A DNA stretch of 64,000 nt from Foetidibacter luteolus (GTDB lineage: Bacteria; Bacteroidota; Bacteroidia; Chitinophagales; Chitinophagaceae): contig NZ_VVIP01000062.1 in assembly GCF_009650435.1 (NCBI RefSeq), positions 19,226-83,225 of the forward strand, in the 5' to 3' direction. Of this stretch, positions 36,256-46,020 are shown piece after piece. Both the position numbers and the translations under genes were made by a program. Every line of letters starts with the position of its first letter. Position 1 is the stretch's first letter. The notes below the pieces were generated by a model that was not told where the DNA came from, made no database searches, and worked only from the letters and a program-made list of their open reading frames with translations.

Positions 36256-37149
36256 ATGAAAAAGCAAATACCGGTATATGACATCTGCAACCTGCAACAA
36301 GCCAACAGCGGCATGCACGATTTCATTGCCGAAAGGTTTGGCGCTTACCTTAAAAGGCATTCACAGAACCTGCACCTGGCACACAGGCATTCATTCTACC
36401 ACCTGGTTCTTTTTACCAAAGGTACCGGCACCCATAACATAGATTTTAACCAGTTTACCGTTAAGCCCAACCAAATCTATTTTATGGTACCCGGCCAGGT
36501 ACATAGCTGGAATTTTACCAGCGAACCAGATGGATATATCATCAACTTCTCCGAAACGCTTTTTCGCTCATTTCTGCTAAACCCCAACTACCTGGACAGG
36601 TTTGCCTTCTTTAACGGCATAAGTGAAGATTGCGTTTGCACACTGCCCACTGCTGAAATGCACAAAGTGGTTTCTTTTTTTGAAGAGATACTCCTTCAGG
36701 TAACTTCCGGCAGGCGGGATTTAGACATGATACGGCTATTGCTCTTACAGGTTTTTATAACAACAGAACAAGCCAGCAACTTTGCCACCAGGAAGTTTGT
36801 ACCTGAGCAAAAACAAATATTGCTCAGGAATTTTCGCCGGCTTATTGACCAGTATTACCGTACAGCAAGGCTGCCTAAAGAATATGCAGACCTGCTGTAT
36901 GTTACCCCCGGCCACCTGAATGCCCTTTGCCAGGACCTGCTGGATAAAACTGCCGGTGAGCTGATAAGAGACCGCATACTACTGGAAGCAAAAAGGTTGC
37001 TGACCAACGCAGAAATGAGCATAACAGAAATAGCTTACGATTTAAACTTTAAAGACAACTCTTACTTTACCCGTTTTTTTAAAAAATACGAAGGCGTAAC
37101 GCCCGAAGAATTCAGGAAACAGTTGGCGCAGCCAGCTATCCAACAGTAA
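36256..37149 (+). CDS. AraC-family transcriptional regulator
   Basis: A 297-residue protein with an N-terminal cupin-like sensing domain (HRHSFYHLVLFTKGTGTHNIDF, PNQIYFMVPGQVHSWNF) and a C-terminal double HTH (RLPKEYADLLYVTPGHLNAL, MSITEIAYDLNFKDNSYFTR, FFKKYEGVTPEEFRK). It should bind a small ligand and activate transcription. It is divergent from the propeller sensor and followed after 16 nt by DUF983. Confidence 0.92.
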   Translation: MKKQIPVYDICNLQQANSGMHDFIAERFGAYLKRHSQNLHLAHRHSFYHLVLFTKGTGTHNIDFNQFTVKPNQIYFMVPGQVHSWNFTSEPDGYIINFSETLFRSFLLNPNYLDRFAFFNGISEDCVCTLPTAEMHKVVSFFEEILLQVTSGRRDLDMIRLLLLQVFITTEQASNFATRKFVPEQKQILLRNFRRLIDQYYRTARLPKEYADLLYVTPGHLNALCQDLLDKTAGELIRDRILLEAKRLLTNAEMSITEIAYDLNFKDNSYFTRFFKKYEGVTPEEFRKQLAQPAIQQ

Positions 37150-37165
37150 CACAAATACTTTTTAT

Positions 37166-37624
37166 ATGAAACCAATAACAACACCCGTGCACCATGGCGC
37201 AGGAAGGCTTCTATTATGCAAATGCCCCCGCTGCAGGCAGGGCGACATGTTTACAGTTAACAATCCATACAAACTGAAGACATTTATGCAGATGAATGAA
37301 ACCTGCAATGTATGCGGCCAGGAGTTTGATATTGAAGTGGGCTTCTATTATGGCTCCAGTTACATCAGCTATGCGCTTACCGTTGCATTAAGCGCTTTTA
37401 CATTTGCTGCATGGTGGTTTACCATCGGGTTCTCCCTATACGATAACCGCGTGTTTTACTGGTTAGGTCTCAATGCTTTCTTCTTACTAATGCTGCAACC
37501 TGTATTGATGCGCCTGGCGAGAACGCTGTGGCTTGCACTTTTTGTACGGTACGACCGCAATTGGAAACAACACCCCGCCCGTAAACCCGAAAGGCAAAAC
37601 GAAGCACTTAAAAATGCATGGTAA
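37166..37624 (+). CDS. DUF983 zinc-ribbon membrane protein
   Basis: 152 residues: a ribbon with CKCPRC and CNVCGQEF, which supplies four cysteines for zinc, followed by two or three transmembrane helices (about 68-92 and 98-122) and a basic tail. This is the DUF983 layout. The role is unknown; it is probably co-transcribed with the AraC gene. Confidence 0.88.
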   Translation: MKPITTPVHHGAGRLLLCKCPRCRQGDMFTVNNPYKLKTFMQMNETCNVCGQEFDIEVGFYYGSSYISYALTVALSAFTFAAWWFTIGFSLYDNRVFYWLGLNAFFLLMLQPVLMRLARTLWLALFVRYDRNWKQHPARKPERQNEALKNAW

Positions 37625-37634
37625 CTTTTTCGGG

Positions 37635-37697
37635 GTGAGTGGGGAGTGGTGAGTAGTGAATGGTGAGAGGTGAACGGTGAGTAGTGAGTGAGGAGAG
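37635..37697 (+). repeat. R4 heptamer tandem repeat
   Basis: Nine consecutive degenerate 7-nt units: GTGAGTG, GGGAGTG, GTGAGTA, GTGAATG, GTGAGAG, GTGAACG, GTGAGTA, GTGAGTG, AGGAGAG. Similar arrays occur at 4788-4830 and 56.5-56.8 kb. Confidence 0.85.
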
Positions 37698-37786
37698 GGT
37701 TCGTTACATCGCACATCCCACATTAAACATCTAACATAAGTAAGTACTTCGTACTTCAATCTTCGTATTTGCTTTTTGGGGGTGTC

Positions 37787-37885
37787 CCTCGTACCTCGGG
37801 CCGGGCTTTCCGCTATTACTCCGCCACAGGCCCGGGCTGCGAAGCCTTCAGCGGGGTAGCCGCTGCAATCCCTCACCCGGTGTGA
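37787..37885 (+). repeat. R2 dispersed repeat, copy 4
   Basis: GGGCCGGGCTTTCCGCTATT, ACTCCGCCACAGG, GAAGCCTTCAGCGGGGTAGC and GCAATCCCTCACCC. It has a diverged left end (GGTGTCCCTCGTACC). Confidence 0.72.
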
Positions 37886-37966
37886 GCATCACGCGCTTCC
37901 CTGGTTTACCTACGCTTAACATTATACGATATTTTAAACCAATCTATAAAATCATAACCTTTAATT

Positions 37967-38380
37967 ATGGAAAAGAAATTTCCTTTACCGCCTTTTACAT
38001 TAGAAACAGCAACACAAAAAGTTCAACTGGCTGAAGATGCCTGGAACAGCAAAGACCCTGAAAGAGTATCGCTTGCTTATACAACAGATACGGAATGGCG
38101 CAACCGTTCTCAATTTATTAACGGCCGCGCTGAAGTAGTAAATTTTTTAACCGCCAAATGGGAACGTGAGCTGGACTACAGGTTAAAAAAAGAGCTTTGG
38201 ACATTTACAGGTAACAGGATTGCAGTACGGTTCTTTTATGAATGGCATGACATGCATGGCCAGTGGTTCCGCTCTTATGGAAACGAAATGTGGGAATTTA
38301 ATGAGAACGGCCTTATGGCAAAAAGGTTTGCCAGTATAAATGATATAACTATCCAGGAAGCAGACAGGTTGTTGAGATAA
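37967..38380 (+). CDS. DUF1348 / NTF2-like (SnoaL-fold) protein
   Basis: A 137-residue protein matching the DUF1348 branch of the NTF2-like fold: LAEDAWNSKDPERVSLAYTT, DTEWRNRSQFINGRAEVVNF, LTAKWERELDYRLKKELW, FFYEWHDMHGQWFRSYGNEM, WEFNENGLMAKRFASINDI. The family has no settled function. A single-gene unit between repeat blocks. Confidence 0.88.
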   Translation: MEKKFPLPPFTLETATQKVQLAEDAWNSKDPERVSLAYTTDTEWRNRSQFINGRAEVVNFLTAKWERELDYRLKKELWTFTGNRIAVRFFYEWHDMHGQWFRSYGNEMWEFNENGLMAKRFASINDITIQEADRLLR

Positions 38381-38449
38381 GTATTGCTGTTAAACAATTA
38401 GAAAGAATCTACAAGTATTTACACCTGGTTGATTAATCCGGCATGTTAG

Positions 38450-38495
38450 CCTGCGGCGCAAAGAACAATGTCTTTCTTCTTAATTGAATGACATT
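38450..38495 (+). repeat. Partial copy of the 50.8-kb inverted-repeat element
   Basis: GCGGCGCAAAGAACAATGTC, TTTCTTCTTAATTG and AATGACATT match the right end of the element at 50794-50997 with about five differences over 45 nt. Confidence 0.6.
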
Positions 38496-38726
38496 GAGTT
38501 GCGGCTCTGCCAAAGCTCTGTAGGAGCGGCATGTTAGTAGCAAACATGCAATCTCCGCCTATCTGCAAAGCCTCGTAGAGGCAATATGTTGCCCAGGCTA
38601 TAGCAACCGGTGTTGACTGCTGGTCATTCCGAAAGGTTATCACCCGGTCTTACCTATCGCACCTACGGCGCTCCATTACCTGTTGTCTGTTGGTTCTACT
38701 AACATGCCGCCCGGTGGGGCTTAACT

Positions 38727-38852
38727 GTTCAATGTTCGTTCGAGGTTTAACGTCAGCAGTGGGTAGTGATTCTGCATTTCTGCAACTAAACAAATCATCA
38801 AGTTTTTACCCATCACCAGACCGGCATCCTGCAACTTGTAACCGGCAACCAG
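38727..38852 (+). repeat. R5 repeat, single unit
   Basis: CTGTTCAATGTTCGTTCGAG at the left and GACCGGCATCCTGCAACTTG near the right end, with a diverged middle. It is followed immediately by R2, as at 26.5 kb. Confidence 0.65.
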
Positions 38853-38855
38853 CTT

Positions 38856-38965
38856 TCGGGTGAGGGATTGCAGCGGTTACCCCGGTGAGGCCATCGCAGC
38901 AGGGCTCTGTGCCGGAGTATGAGCGGAAAGCCCGACCCCTTGCGCAGCTTGGGGGCACCCCCAAC
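38856..38965 (-). repeat. R2 dispersed repeat, copy 5
   Basis: GGTGAGGGATTGCAGCGG, CCCCGGTGAGGCCATCGCAG, CGGAGTATGAGCGGAAAGCC, CGACCCCTTGCGCAGCTTGG and GGGCACCCCC. A clean copy. The remaining 39.0-39.5 kb stretch is AT-rich and gene-free, and presumably holds the promoter of the second SusC. Confidence 0.85.
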
Positions 38966-39526
38966 AAATATTATCATAACTAAACGCGGCAGTCTTGCCC
39001 AAAAAATAATGCAGTGACGCACTTAAATAACTTTTGCAGGAATACGCGTTTGTACGGTGGAACCTAAAAAGAAAAACCTTTATAGACATAAAGGTTTTGA
39101 TTGCTTTGTAAGAACTGCTTAATGAAAGCCTAAGATTAACGTTGATTGCAAAGAAATGCGCAGCCTATTAATAAAGTCATTAATTAATACATAATCCGCT
39201 CCCCATAACTGAAAAATTTTGAGTATCTGCTATCATCAACCTTCATTTTTCACCGGCCCTCCAACTACGTTATACTTTAGCGAAGCCAAATTAATACGCA
39301 GGCAATTGGCGTTGGTTAAAACATATCTGTACAACCTTAAAATTTTCAATTATTTATACTATCTCATCACGAATTGATACTATAAAAGCACTGCTTATTT
39401 TACCACCGATTTTTTAATGCAATCCCCCCTTTAAATTTATGTTTTGCAAGTATTTAAAATAGATTCGCTACACCAAATCACTGATTGCTGACCACCTATC
39501 AACGCTAACATAAAAATTGCCTCTGT

Positions 39527-42500
39527 ATGAAAAACACCATGCATTGCCATGCATCGCTATGCCTATGTGCATACTTAATCAAACGACATTTAAAAAGGAT
39601 TGCTTCGCTTGTTATCCTGCTATTTAATTTTTCATTTTTTGCAAACGCTTCACCGCCCTGGCAGGAGCGCCGGGTATCTGGTGTGGTTGCTGATACCAGG
39701 GGCGCTAAGCTGGCTGGCGTAAGCGTTACCATAAAAAACAGCAGCGCCGCCACAACAACAGATGCTGAAGGCCGCTTTACCATAAGTACCGGCAGCAACG
39801 CCAAAACCCTTGTATTCGCTTATGTAGGCATGCTTACCAAAGAAGTAAGTATTGGCACCGCAGACAGCTATAATGTTGTGCTGGAAGAAGACAACAACAT
39901 GCTGGACACCATTGTAGTTTCCACAGGTTATATGACGCAAAAGAAAGCCGATCTTACAGGCGCCGTAAGCCTGATAAGCAAGGCGGATTTTGCCAAGAAC
40001 CCCAGCGCCAATGTATTGCGATCCCTGCAGGGCAAAGTGCCCGGCATGTTTGTTACCACCGATGGCAACCCCGCGGAAAATGTAGGTGTGCAAATACGCG
40101 GCATTACATCCATCAACTCCTCCCCCGCCCTCATTGTTTTAGACGGCCAGCCTGTAAACATAAACCTGCGTGACATTAACCCCAACGATATAGAATCTAT
40201 GCAGGTATTGAAAGACGCCGCATCAGCTTCTATCTATGGTTCACGTGCTGCCGGCGGTGTTATACTGGTGAATACCAAGAAAGGGCGAAGGGGCGAAACC
40301 AGCGTAACTTATGACGGCTACGTTGGTATGAGCAAAATTCGCGGTGTTCCTGAAATGCTGGATGCGGAAGGCTATGGCAGGGCATTGTGGCAGGCTACTG
40401 TAAACGATGGCGATGACCCTGCCTCTGCCATAAGAATTTACGATTACGACTGGAACTATAATCCCGATGGCGTTCCCGTACTTAACAGCATTACGCCCAG
40501 GCAATGGCTTAACGATGCGCAAACAATGCCCAGCAGTAATACCAACTGGTTTAATGCAGGCACCAAAACCGGCATACAGCAAAATCACCAGCTAAGCATT
40601 ACCGGTGGCAGCGACAGATTATCAAGCCTGTTTTCCCTTAACTATTACAACAACGAGGGCACACAGTTAAGTTCTTTTTTCAGACGGCTTTCCGCACGTT
40701 TTAACAACGATTACCAACTGATAAAGGGCCGTGTAACCATTGGAGAAAACATGACGCTGACCAGCCTTAAAATGCGTGATGTAAACAGCACGTATGGCTT
40801 TTTGGTAATGCCGCCCAACATACCCGTTTATGCCAACGATGGCAGTTGGGGCGGTGTGGCTATGCCGCTGGGCATGGACGACTTTAACAACCCCGTAAGG
40901 GAGCTTGAAATAAACAGGGATAACACACCCAATTTTCTGAAAGTGCTGGGTACCATTTATGCCAACATAAAACTTTTGAATAACCTTCAGTTTAAAACAC
41001 AGTTTGGGATTGACTACAGCATGTGGTACGAGCGGAACATCCAGCGCAAATGGACGGAAGCCGGCGGTAAAAGCAGCAGCCTGAACGGCGTTACTCAAAA
41101 CAACTGGCACAACATAGGCCAAACCTGGACAAATACGCTCACCTATAACCTTAACCTGGGTAAAAGCCGGGTTGATATGCTGGCAGGCCTTGAAACCTAC
41201 CGCTTTACCACCGAAAATTTTGATGCTTACCGCGAAACCATTCTGCTGGAAAACCGCGACTACGCTTACCTTTCCGCTGCTACCGGGGAACGAAGGATCT
41301 TAAACGGTGGAGGTAGCGACCGTACTTTGCTTTCTTACTTTGGAAAGATTAACTACTCTTACGATTCCAGGTATTTACTGTCAGCAACGTTACGTCGGGA
41401 TGGCGCATCTGTTTTTGGGGCGAATAACCGGTTTGGTACGTTCCCGGCTTTCTCCGCCGGCTGGCGCATTAACAATGAAGAGTTTTTTAAAAGCGTAGCT
41501 TTTGTTTCAGACTTAAAGCTGCGTGCAAGCTGGGGCCAGAACGGCAACTCCGCTCCCCTGGATGCCGGGCGCCTGGTAAATATTTACGTTACGGATGTTA
41601 ACGGTACCTCCTATGCCATTGGTGGCAACGCTACCGGCAGCATACCTTCCGGCTACAGGCGTAACAGCCTGGGCAACCCGGATTTGAAATGGGAAACCAC
41701 CACGCAAACCAACATTGGTATTGACTTTGCCCTTTTTAACAACAGGCTTACCGGCTCTGTTGACTGGTTTAACAAAAAAACCACTGACATGCTGTTTGAG
41801 CCGCCTTATATCGGGTCGCTGGGCGAGGGTGGTTTTCGCTGGGTTAACGCAGCCAACATGACCAACAAAGGTGTTGAAATGATGGTGGGCTGGAATGGTG
41901 GCAAACGTGACTTTACTTACACTGTTACCGGTAATTTTTCGCTGTACAGGAACAAGATTAATTCTGTGCCCGAAAATGTAAAATATACCTATGGCGGCAA
42001 TGGCCTGCTGGATAATATTATCGGAAGGCCACTCAATTCTTTTTATGGCCTGGTGGCGGATGGTATTTTTAAAACACAAAAAGAAGTGGATGATGCAGCC
42101 CAGCAGCAGGGTAAAGGCATTGGCCGCATCCGCTACAAAGATCTTGACGGCGATGGCCAGATTAATGAAACGTACGACCGTACATGGATTGGCATTCGCG
42201 ACCCTGACTTCTTAGCCGGCCTTAACTTTGAAGCCCGCTATAAGAACTTTGACCTCACCTTCTTTATACAAGGCGTTTTTGGCAATGATGTGTACAATAG
42301 CTGGAAAGAGCTTAGCGATTTCTGGAACATCGGTGTTCAAAACGACCGTAACCATCCCTTGCGCATACTACAGGCATGGTCTCCGCTTAATCCCAACTCA
42401 AACATACCTGCGCTTTCAAGACGGGATGCCAACGGAGAAAAACGTTTATCAACGTATTTCATAGAAAACGGCTCATACATTAAACTGAGAACTGTTGACC

Positions 42501-42697
42501 TGGGTTATACCATTCCTCAAAGCCTTGCTGAAAGATGGCACATAAGCCGGCTGAGGTTGTATGTATCTGCCCAGAACCTGTTTATGATAAAGAAAACCTG
42601 GGGCGATGACCGGTTTACCGGTGGCGACCCTGAAAACCCCGGCACAGGTTACCCCATGCCTCTGAATGCATTTTTTGGCGTTAACGTTACTTTTTAA
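39527..42697 (+). CDS. SusC/RagA TonB-dependent transporter (second locus)
   Basis: 1056 residues without an STN domain. Signal sequence near 20-45 (SLVILLFNFSFFANASPP), CarboxypepD-regulatory-like domain (VSGVVADTRGAKLAGVSVTI, AEGRFTISTG), plug (VSTGYMTQKKADLTGAVSLI, VLRSLQGKVPGMFVTTDGNP, VQIRGITSIN, LDGQPVNINLRDINPNDIES, LKDAASASIYGSRAAGGVIL), then the barrel ending FFGVNVTF. Lacking STN, it is not regulated by a FecR pathway; the AraC regulator or the propeller sensor upstream are candidates. The ligand is unknown. Confidence 0.93.
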   Translation: MKNTMHCHASLCLCAYLIKRHLKRIASLVILLFNFSFFANASPPWQERRVSGVVADTRGAKLAGVSVTIKNSSAATTTDAEGRFTISTGSNAKTLVFAYVGMLTKEVSIGTADSYNVVLEEDNNMLDTIVVSTGYMTQKKADLTGAVSLISKADFAKNPSANVLRSLQGKVPGMFVTTDGNPAENVGVQIRGITSINSSPALIVLDGQPVNINLRDINPNDIESMQVLKDAASASIYGSRAAGGVILVNTKKGRRGETSVTYDGYVGMSKIRGVPEMLDAEGYGRALWQATVNDGDDPASAIRIYDYDWNYNPDGVPVLNSITPRQWLNDAQTMPSSNTNWFNAGTKTGIQQNHQLSITGGSDRLSSLFSLNYYNNEGTQLSSFFRRLSARFNNDYQLIKGRVTIGENMTLTSLKMRDVNSTYGFLVMPPNIPVYANDGSWGGVAMPLGMDDFNNPVRELEINRDNTPNFLKVLGTIYANIKLLNNLQFKTQFGIDYSMWYERNIQRKWTEAGGKSSSLNGVTQNNWHNIGQTWTNTLTYNLNLGKSRVDMLAGLETYRFTTENFDAYRETILLENRDYAYLSAATGERRILNGGGSDRTLLSYFGKINYSYDSRYLLSATLRRDGASVFGANNRFGTFPAFSAGWRINNEEFFKSVAFVSDLKLRASWGQNGNSAPLDAGRLVNIYVTDVNGTSYAIGGNATGSIPSGYRRNSLGNPDLKWETTTQTNIGIDFALFNNRLTGSVDWFNKKTTDMLFEPPYIGSLGEGGFRWVNAANMTNKGVEMMVGWNGGKRDFTYTVTGNFSLYRNKINSVPENVKYTYGGNGLLDNIIGRPLNSFYGLVADGIFKTQKEVDDAAQQQGKGIGRIRYKDLDGDGQINETYDRTWIGIRDPDFLAGLNFEARYKNFDLTFFIQGVFGNDVYNSWKELSDFWNIGVQNDRNHPLRILQAWSPLNPNSNIPALSRRDANGEKRLSTYFIENGSYIKLRTVDLGYTIPQSLAERWHISRLRLYVSAQNLFMIKKTWGDDRFTGGDPENPGTGYPMPLNAFFGVNVTF

Positions 42698-42709
42698 AGA
42701 TTGTAAACC

Positions 42710-44461
42710 ATGAACACACCTAAAACATTTTTAGCGATATGTTGCTTTGCAATGCTGGTTACAGGTTGCAGCAAATTTCTGGAAGTTGAGCCCAAGGGCG
42801 TTTTGTCTGAGTCGCAGGTTGAAGGCCCGGACCAGTTGGAAAATTTTGTTATTGCGGCCTACGCGTATATGCCTTCGCTGGGTTTTGGCGATACCCATGC
42901 CCCGTGGATACAAAGCGTACGATCTGATGACTCCTACAAAGGTGGCGGCGGCTTAAGCGACCAAACACCGTGGTACGAAATGGAGCTGTACACAGCCGTT
43001 ACCAGTAACATAGGCAACAACGACGGCCCCTGGTACCGTGGCTATTGCGGCATAAGCCGGGCCAATACAGCCTTGCGCTTACTAAACAAAGTGGATGGAG
43101 CGCTGTTTGATAAAAAAGACCAGCGCATAGCGGAAATGAAGTTTTTGCGTGGCTGGATTTATATGGGCATGAAGCTGCGCTGGAACTATGTTCCCTACAT
43201 TTCTGATACTGTTCCTAACGACGCCATTATTGTGGAAGGTATTTCCAACAGGCCCGATGGCATGACGAATGATTTAAACCTGTGGGATAAGATTGTACAG
43301 GATTTTGAAGAAGCCGCCAATGTATTACCCGAAACACAACCAGAAAAAGGAAGGCCAACACAATACGCCGCGCATGCGCTTGCTGCAAAGGCTTTATTGT
43401 TTCGTGCATACGAGCAAAACGATGCACACCAGGTAATCAATATCAACAAAGAAACGCTTAACAAAGCGCTGGCGCATATTGATATAATTATGCAGAAAGA
43501 TGGCGCCATGTTTGACCTTGAGCCAGACTTTGCCAACAACTTCCTGATTGATTTTGACAATGCCACCAAAGAATCGCTGTGGGAAATACAATACTCCATT
43601 GATGACGGCACAACCGACGGCCGTGTAAACCGTGGCGATGAATTGAACGCCCCCTGGTGGTCTCCCTATTTTACCTGTTGCGATTTTCATAAGGTTTCTC
43701 ATACCATGGTAAACGCGTTTAAAACAGATGGTAACGGCTTGCCCGATTTTACTAACTACAACAATACAGACATCAACGGCCAGGCTTATGTGCAATACTT
43801 TAAAGATCATTCGTTCGACCCCAGGATGGGGCACACGGTTGCCATACCAGGTTACCCGTGGAAGTATAATAACAACATCATGTTTGAAGAATCCGGCTCC
43901 AGGGCGCCGTTCCAGTATGGCTACTTCAACTCTATGAAAGAACAGGTTGACCCTAACTGTACCTGTATTTTCCGGCCGTTTTATGTGTACAATTCCATGA
44001 ACAAAAAAGAAATCCGCTACTCTGAAGTATTGTTATGGAAAGCCGAAATACTCATACAGCTTGATCGCTTTACAGAGGCTTTACCGTTGATAAACAGGAT
44101 AAGAACACGTGCTGCCAACAGCACAGCCCGGTTAAAGAAAAACGATGGCACGCTGTGGATGGATTATACGCTGCAGACTTACCAGCCCGGCGTTAACTGC
44201 AACTGGACGAAAGACTTTGCCTGGCAGGCCCTTATGTGGGAAAACCGGCTGGAGCTTGCCTGCGAGGGCCGCCGCTTCTTTGACCTGCTGCGCTGGGGCC
44301 AGTTAGAGCCTGTGATGAACGCTTACATCAACAAAGAAAAAACAAGGTTCGATTGGTTTTCACTTGGCCGCTTCACTGCAGGCAGGGATGAATATTTACC
44401 TATTCCGCAAGCACAGATGAACTGGTCAAAGGGCAGCTACAAACAAAATCCCGGTTATTAA
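42710..44461 (+). CDS. SusD/RagB lipoprotein (second locus)
   Basis: A 583-residue lipoprotein with lipobox VTGC (Cys20), SusD-type N-terminus (FLEVEPKGVLSESQVEGPDQ), TPR core (EMKFLRGWIYMGMKLRWNYV) and C-terminus (WENRLELACEGRRFFDLLRW, EYLPIPQAQMNWSKG, KQNPGY). It starts 12 nt after SusC and forms the surface lid over that transporter. Confidence 0.93.
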   Translation: MNTPKTFLAICCFAMLVTGCSKFLEVEPKGVLSESQVEGPDQLENFVIAAYAYMPSLGFGDTHAPWIQSVRSDDSYKGGGGLSDQTPWYEMELYTAVTSNIGNNDGPWYRGYCGISRANTALRLLNKVDGALFDKKDQRIAEMKFLRGWIYMGMKLRWNYVPYISDTVPNDAIIVEGISNRPDGMTNDLNLWDKIVQDFEEAANVLPETQPEKGRPTQYAAHALAAKALLFRAYEQNDAHQVININKETLNKALAHIDIIMQKDGAMFDLEPDFANNFLIDFDNATKESLWEIQYSIDDGTTDGRVNRGDELNAPWWSPYFTCCDFHKVSHTMVNAFKTDGNGLPDFTNYNNTDINGQAYVQYFKDHSFDPRMGHTVAIPGYPWKYNNNIMFEESGSRAPFQYGYFNSMKEQVDPNCTCIFRPFYVYNSMNKKEIRYSEVLLWKAEILIQLDRFTEALPLINRIRTRAANSTARLKKNDGTLWMDYTLQTYQPGVNCNWTKDFAWQALMWENRLELACEGRRFFDLLRWGQLEPVMNAYINKEKTRFDWFSLGRFTAGRDEYLPIPQAQMNWSKGSYKQNPGY

Positions 44462-44479
44462 TCCAAAAAAACAAGCATC

Positions 44480-44896
44480 ATGAAAAATATCATGCTTCTA
44501 ATATTGTTTGCCGCAATAGCAGCAATTACAGGCTGCGTTAAAACAAACATCAGCGCCAAGCAGGGCGTTAGTTTACCTGCGGTTGAAAACCTGGCTTTGC
44601 AGCCAGTTAGCGAAACAGAAGTTAAGCTTAGCTGGCAAATGCCAAAAACCATTCCCGCTGAAATTAACCAGCCACTTAATGTGCTTATTGAAGTAAAGGA
44701 GCAGCTTAATACAGGCCGTACCTTGCCGGTGTTCAACACCACATTAACAGGGGCGCCAACAGAATTTCTGTACACGCTTCCAGACAAAGCAAAAACCTAC
44801 CTGCTGACTGTAAAACTTAATGGCGGCGTTAAAGAGCCTGATGTAAATTATTCGTCTAATATTATTTCCCTGGGGCAAACAGTGCAATACAATTAA
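44480..44896 (+). CDS. Small lipoprotein accompanying SusCD (fibronectin-III-like)
   Basis: 138 residues: lipobox ITGC (Cys19), then one beta-sandwich-like domain with an fn3-like pattern (AVENLALQPVSETEVKLSWQ, LYTLPDKAKTYLLTVKLNGG). It follows SusD by 18 nt and ends at a terminator, so it belongs to the operon. It occupies the position of SusE-type accessory binding lipoproteins but is much shorter. Function inferred only from place and export signal. Confidence 0.75.
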   Translation: MKNIMLLILFAAIAAITGCVKTNISAKQGVSLPAVENLALQPVSETEVKLSWQMPKTIPAEINQPLNVLIEVKEQLNTGRTLPVFNTTLTGAPTEFLYTLPDKAKTYLLTVKLNGGVKEPDVNYSSNIISLGQTVQYN

Positions 44897-44913
44897 ACAT
44901 GAATAAAACAAGG

Positions 44914-44955
44914 TGTACGGTGTGTTATCAACAATCACACCGTACATCTTTTATA
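44914..44955 (+). terminator. Terminator of the second SusCD operon
   Basis: TGTACGGTGTG and CACACCGTACA form a perfect 11-bp stem with an 11-nt loop, followed by TCTTTTAT. It lies 17 nt after the stop codon. Confidence 0.75.
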
Positions 44956-45006
44956 GCGGCCAAAGTCTTTACAGCATCATTTCTCCCGCAAACATATTTT
45001 TTCAAG

Positions 45007-45112
45007 GGCGCCCCAGGCTATAGCAAGAGGCCGGGCACAACTGCGTTCCCAAGCTTTCAAAGCAACATTCAGTTGCTTTTCCCCGCTTGTGCCATTACTC
45101 CCGCACAAATCA
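45007..45112 (+). repeat. R2 long-form repeat, left bracket of the cassette region
   Basis: GGCGCCCCAGGCTATAGCAA, GGCCGGGC, CAAAGCAACATTCAGTTGCT and TTTCCCCGCTTGTGCC. The insert with the AAAGCAAC/GTTGCTTT hairpin is otherwise found only in the copy at 55.0 kb, which has the opposite orientation. The left copy is truncated at its 3' end. Confidence 0.7.
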
Positions 45113-45137
45113 GTGAACATCATCTTTCGTTAGAGAA

Positions 45138-45230
45138 GAATAATTATGGGCCGGGCTTAGGAACAAGCATGAGGCTTTACTTGCGTCGCACTCTTCAGGG
45201 CTTTGTTCGCTACGCAGCTTTTCCCGCAGG
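45138..45230 (+). repeat. R1 dispersed repeat, copy 5
   Basis: AATTATGGGCCGGGCTTAGG, CATGAGGCTTTACTTGCGTC, GCACTCTTCAGGGC and CGCAGCTTTTCCCGC. The following 45240-45730 stretch is gene-free as far as I can support; it contains several diverged copies of TTAGCCACAGGAAAGCC. Confidence 0.75.
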
Positions 45231-45726
45231 ATAGGTTTTCTGTCAACCAGTAATGCCACGGAACCACGGAAAACAGCAGATTGGCCCTCCTTTCATCCCG
45301 GCGAAGGAGGGATCTGGACTGCGGAATACCGTTTGAGGCCTGGGGAAGATTGTTTGCAGATTTCGGAAGCCAACTTTAGTCACAGGAAAGCCCCTTTTAG
45401 CCAGGCGCAATAGAACTTGAGTCCGGCGTAATAGCCGGTTAGCCACAGGAAAGCCAACTCCACATGTAACGTTGTCAGCTTTAGCCACAGGAAATAGCCT
45501 TCGAGGGTAACGAAAGGCTCCTTTAGCCCGGCGGAAAGCTCTTTCAGAGACATTTTGGCATTTACGCAGCTATCGGCCATGTTTCCTGTAGAATGCAGCT
45601 GCCCTTCCGCAGGCTCAGGCAGTGTTCCGCAGCTTTTAGGGCCACATTCCGCTGGTGCCGCAGGTTTTCCGGGTGCGGCGGGGCTGTTTCTCCTGTTCCA
45701 GGCTGGCTGCCGGTTAGTTGCGTTAG

Positions 45727-45990
45727 TTTTTACCAACGAAGCCTATAAACGCCGTCCGGCAGGCAATTTTCTCCTGCGTAAAAAGCCCCGTTCCTGCCGC
45801 CTTTGGCGCCAGCCACATGAGGCAGAAGCGGATCACCCCGCGGTGGCTGATAACCCACCTACCCAGCTTTGTTTGCGGATTTGCGCAACGGTGCTTTGCC
45901 ATGCAGCAAGCGGCTAAAGCATCGAAAACCATAAAAGAGAATACTTTATTTTTGGAATATCCGGACGGAAAGAGGTGCGGATGTTAATTG
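45727..45990 (+). repeat. R3 repeat, copy A (before first cassette)
   Basis: TTTTACCAACGAAGCC, GCCGCCTTTGGCGCCAGCC, GGTGGCTGATAACCCACCTA, TTTGGAATATCCGGACGG (45951-45968) and GAGGTGCGGAT. It ends directly before the first cassette gene. A minus-strand open frame inside it is a by-product of the repeat. Confidence 0.8.
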
Positions 45991-46020
45991 TTACCACCAA
46001 CCTTACAGACACATCCTATT

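Noticed and set aside
45380..45736. Minus-strand 118-residue protein with repeated Leu/Trp blocks
   Set aside because: It reads through degenerate DNA repeats, overlaps another equally long frame and has no recognisable domain or start signal.
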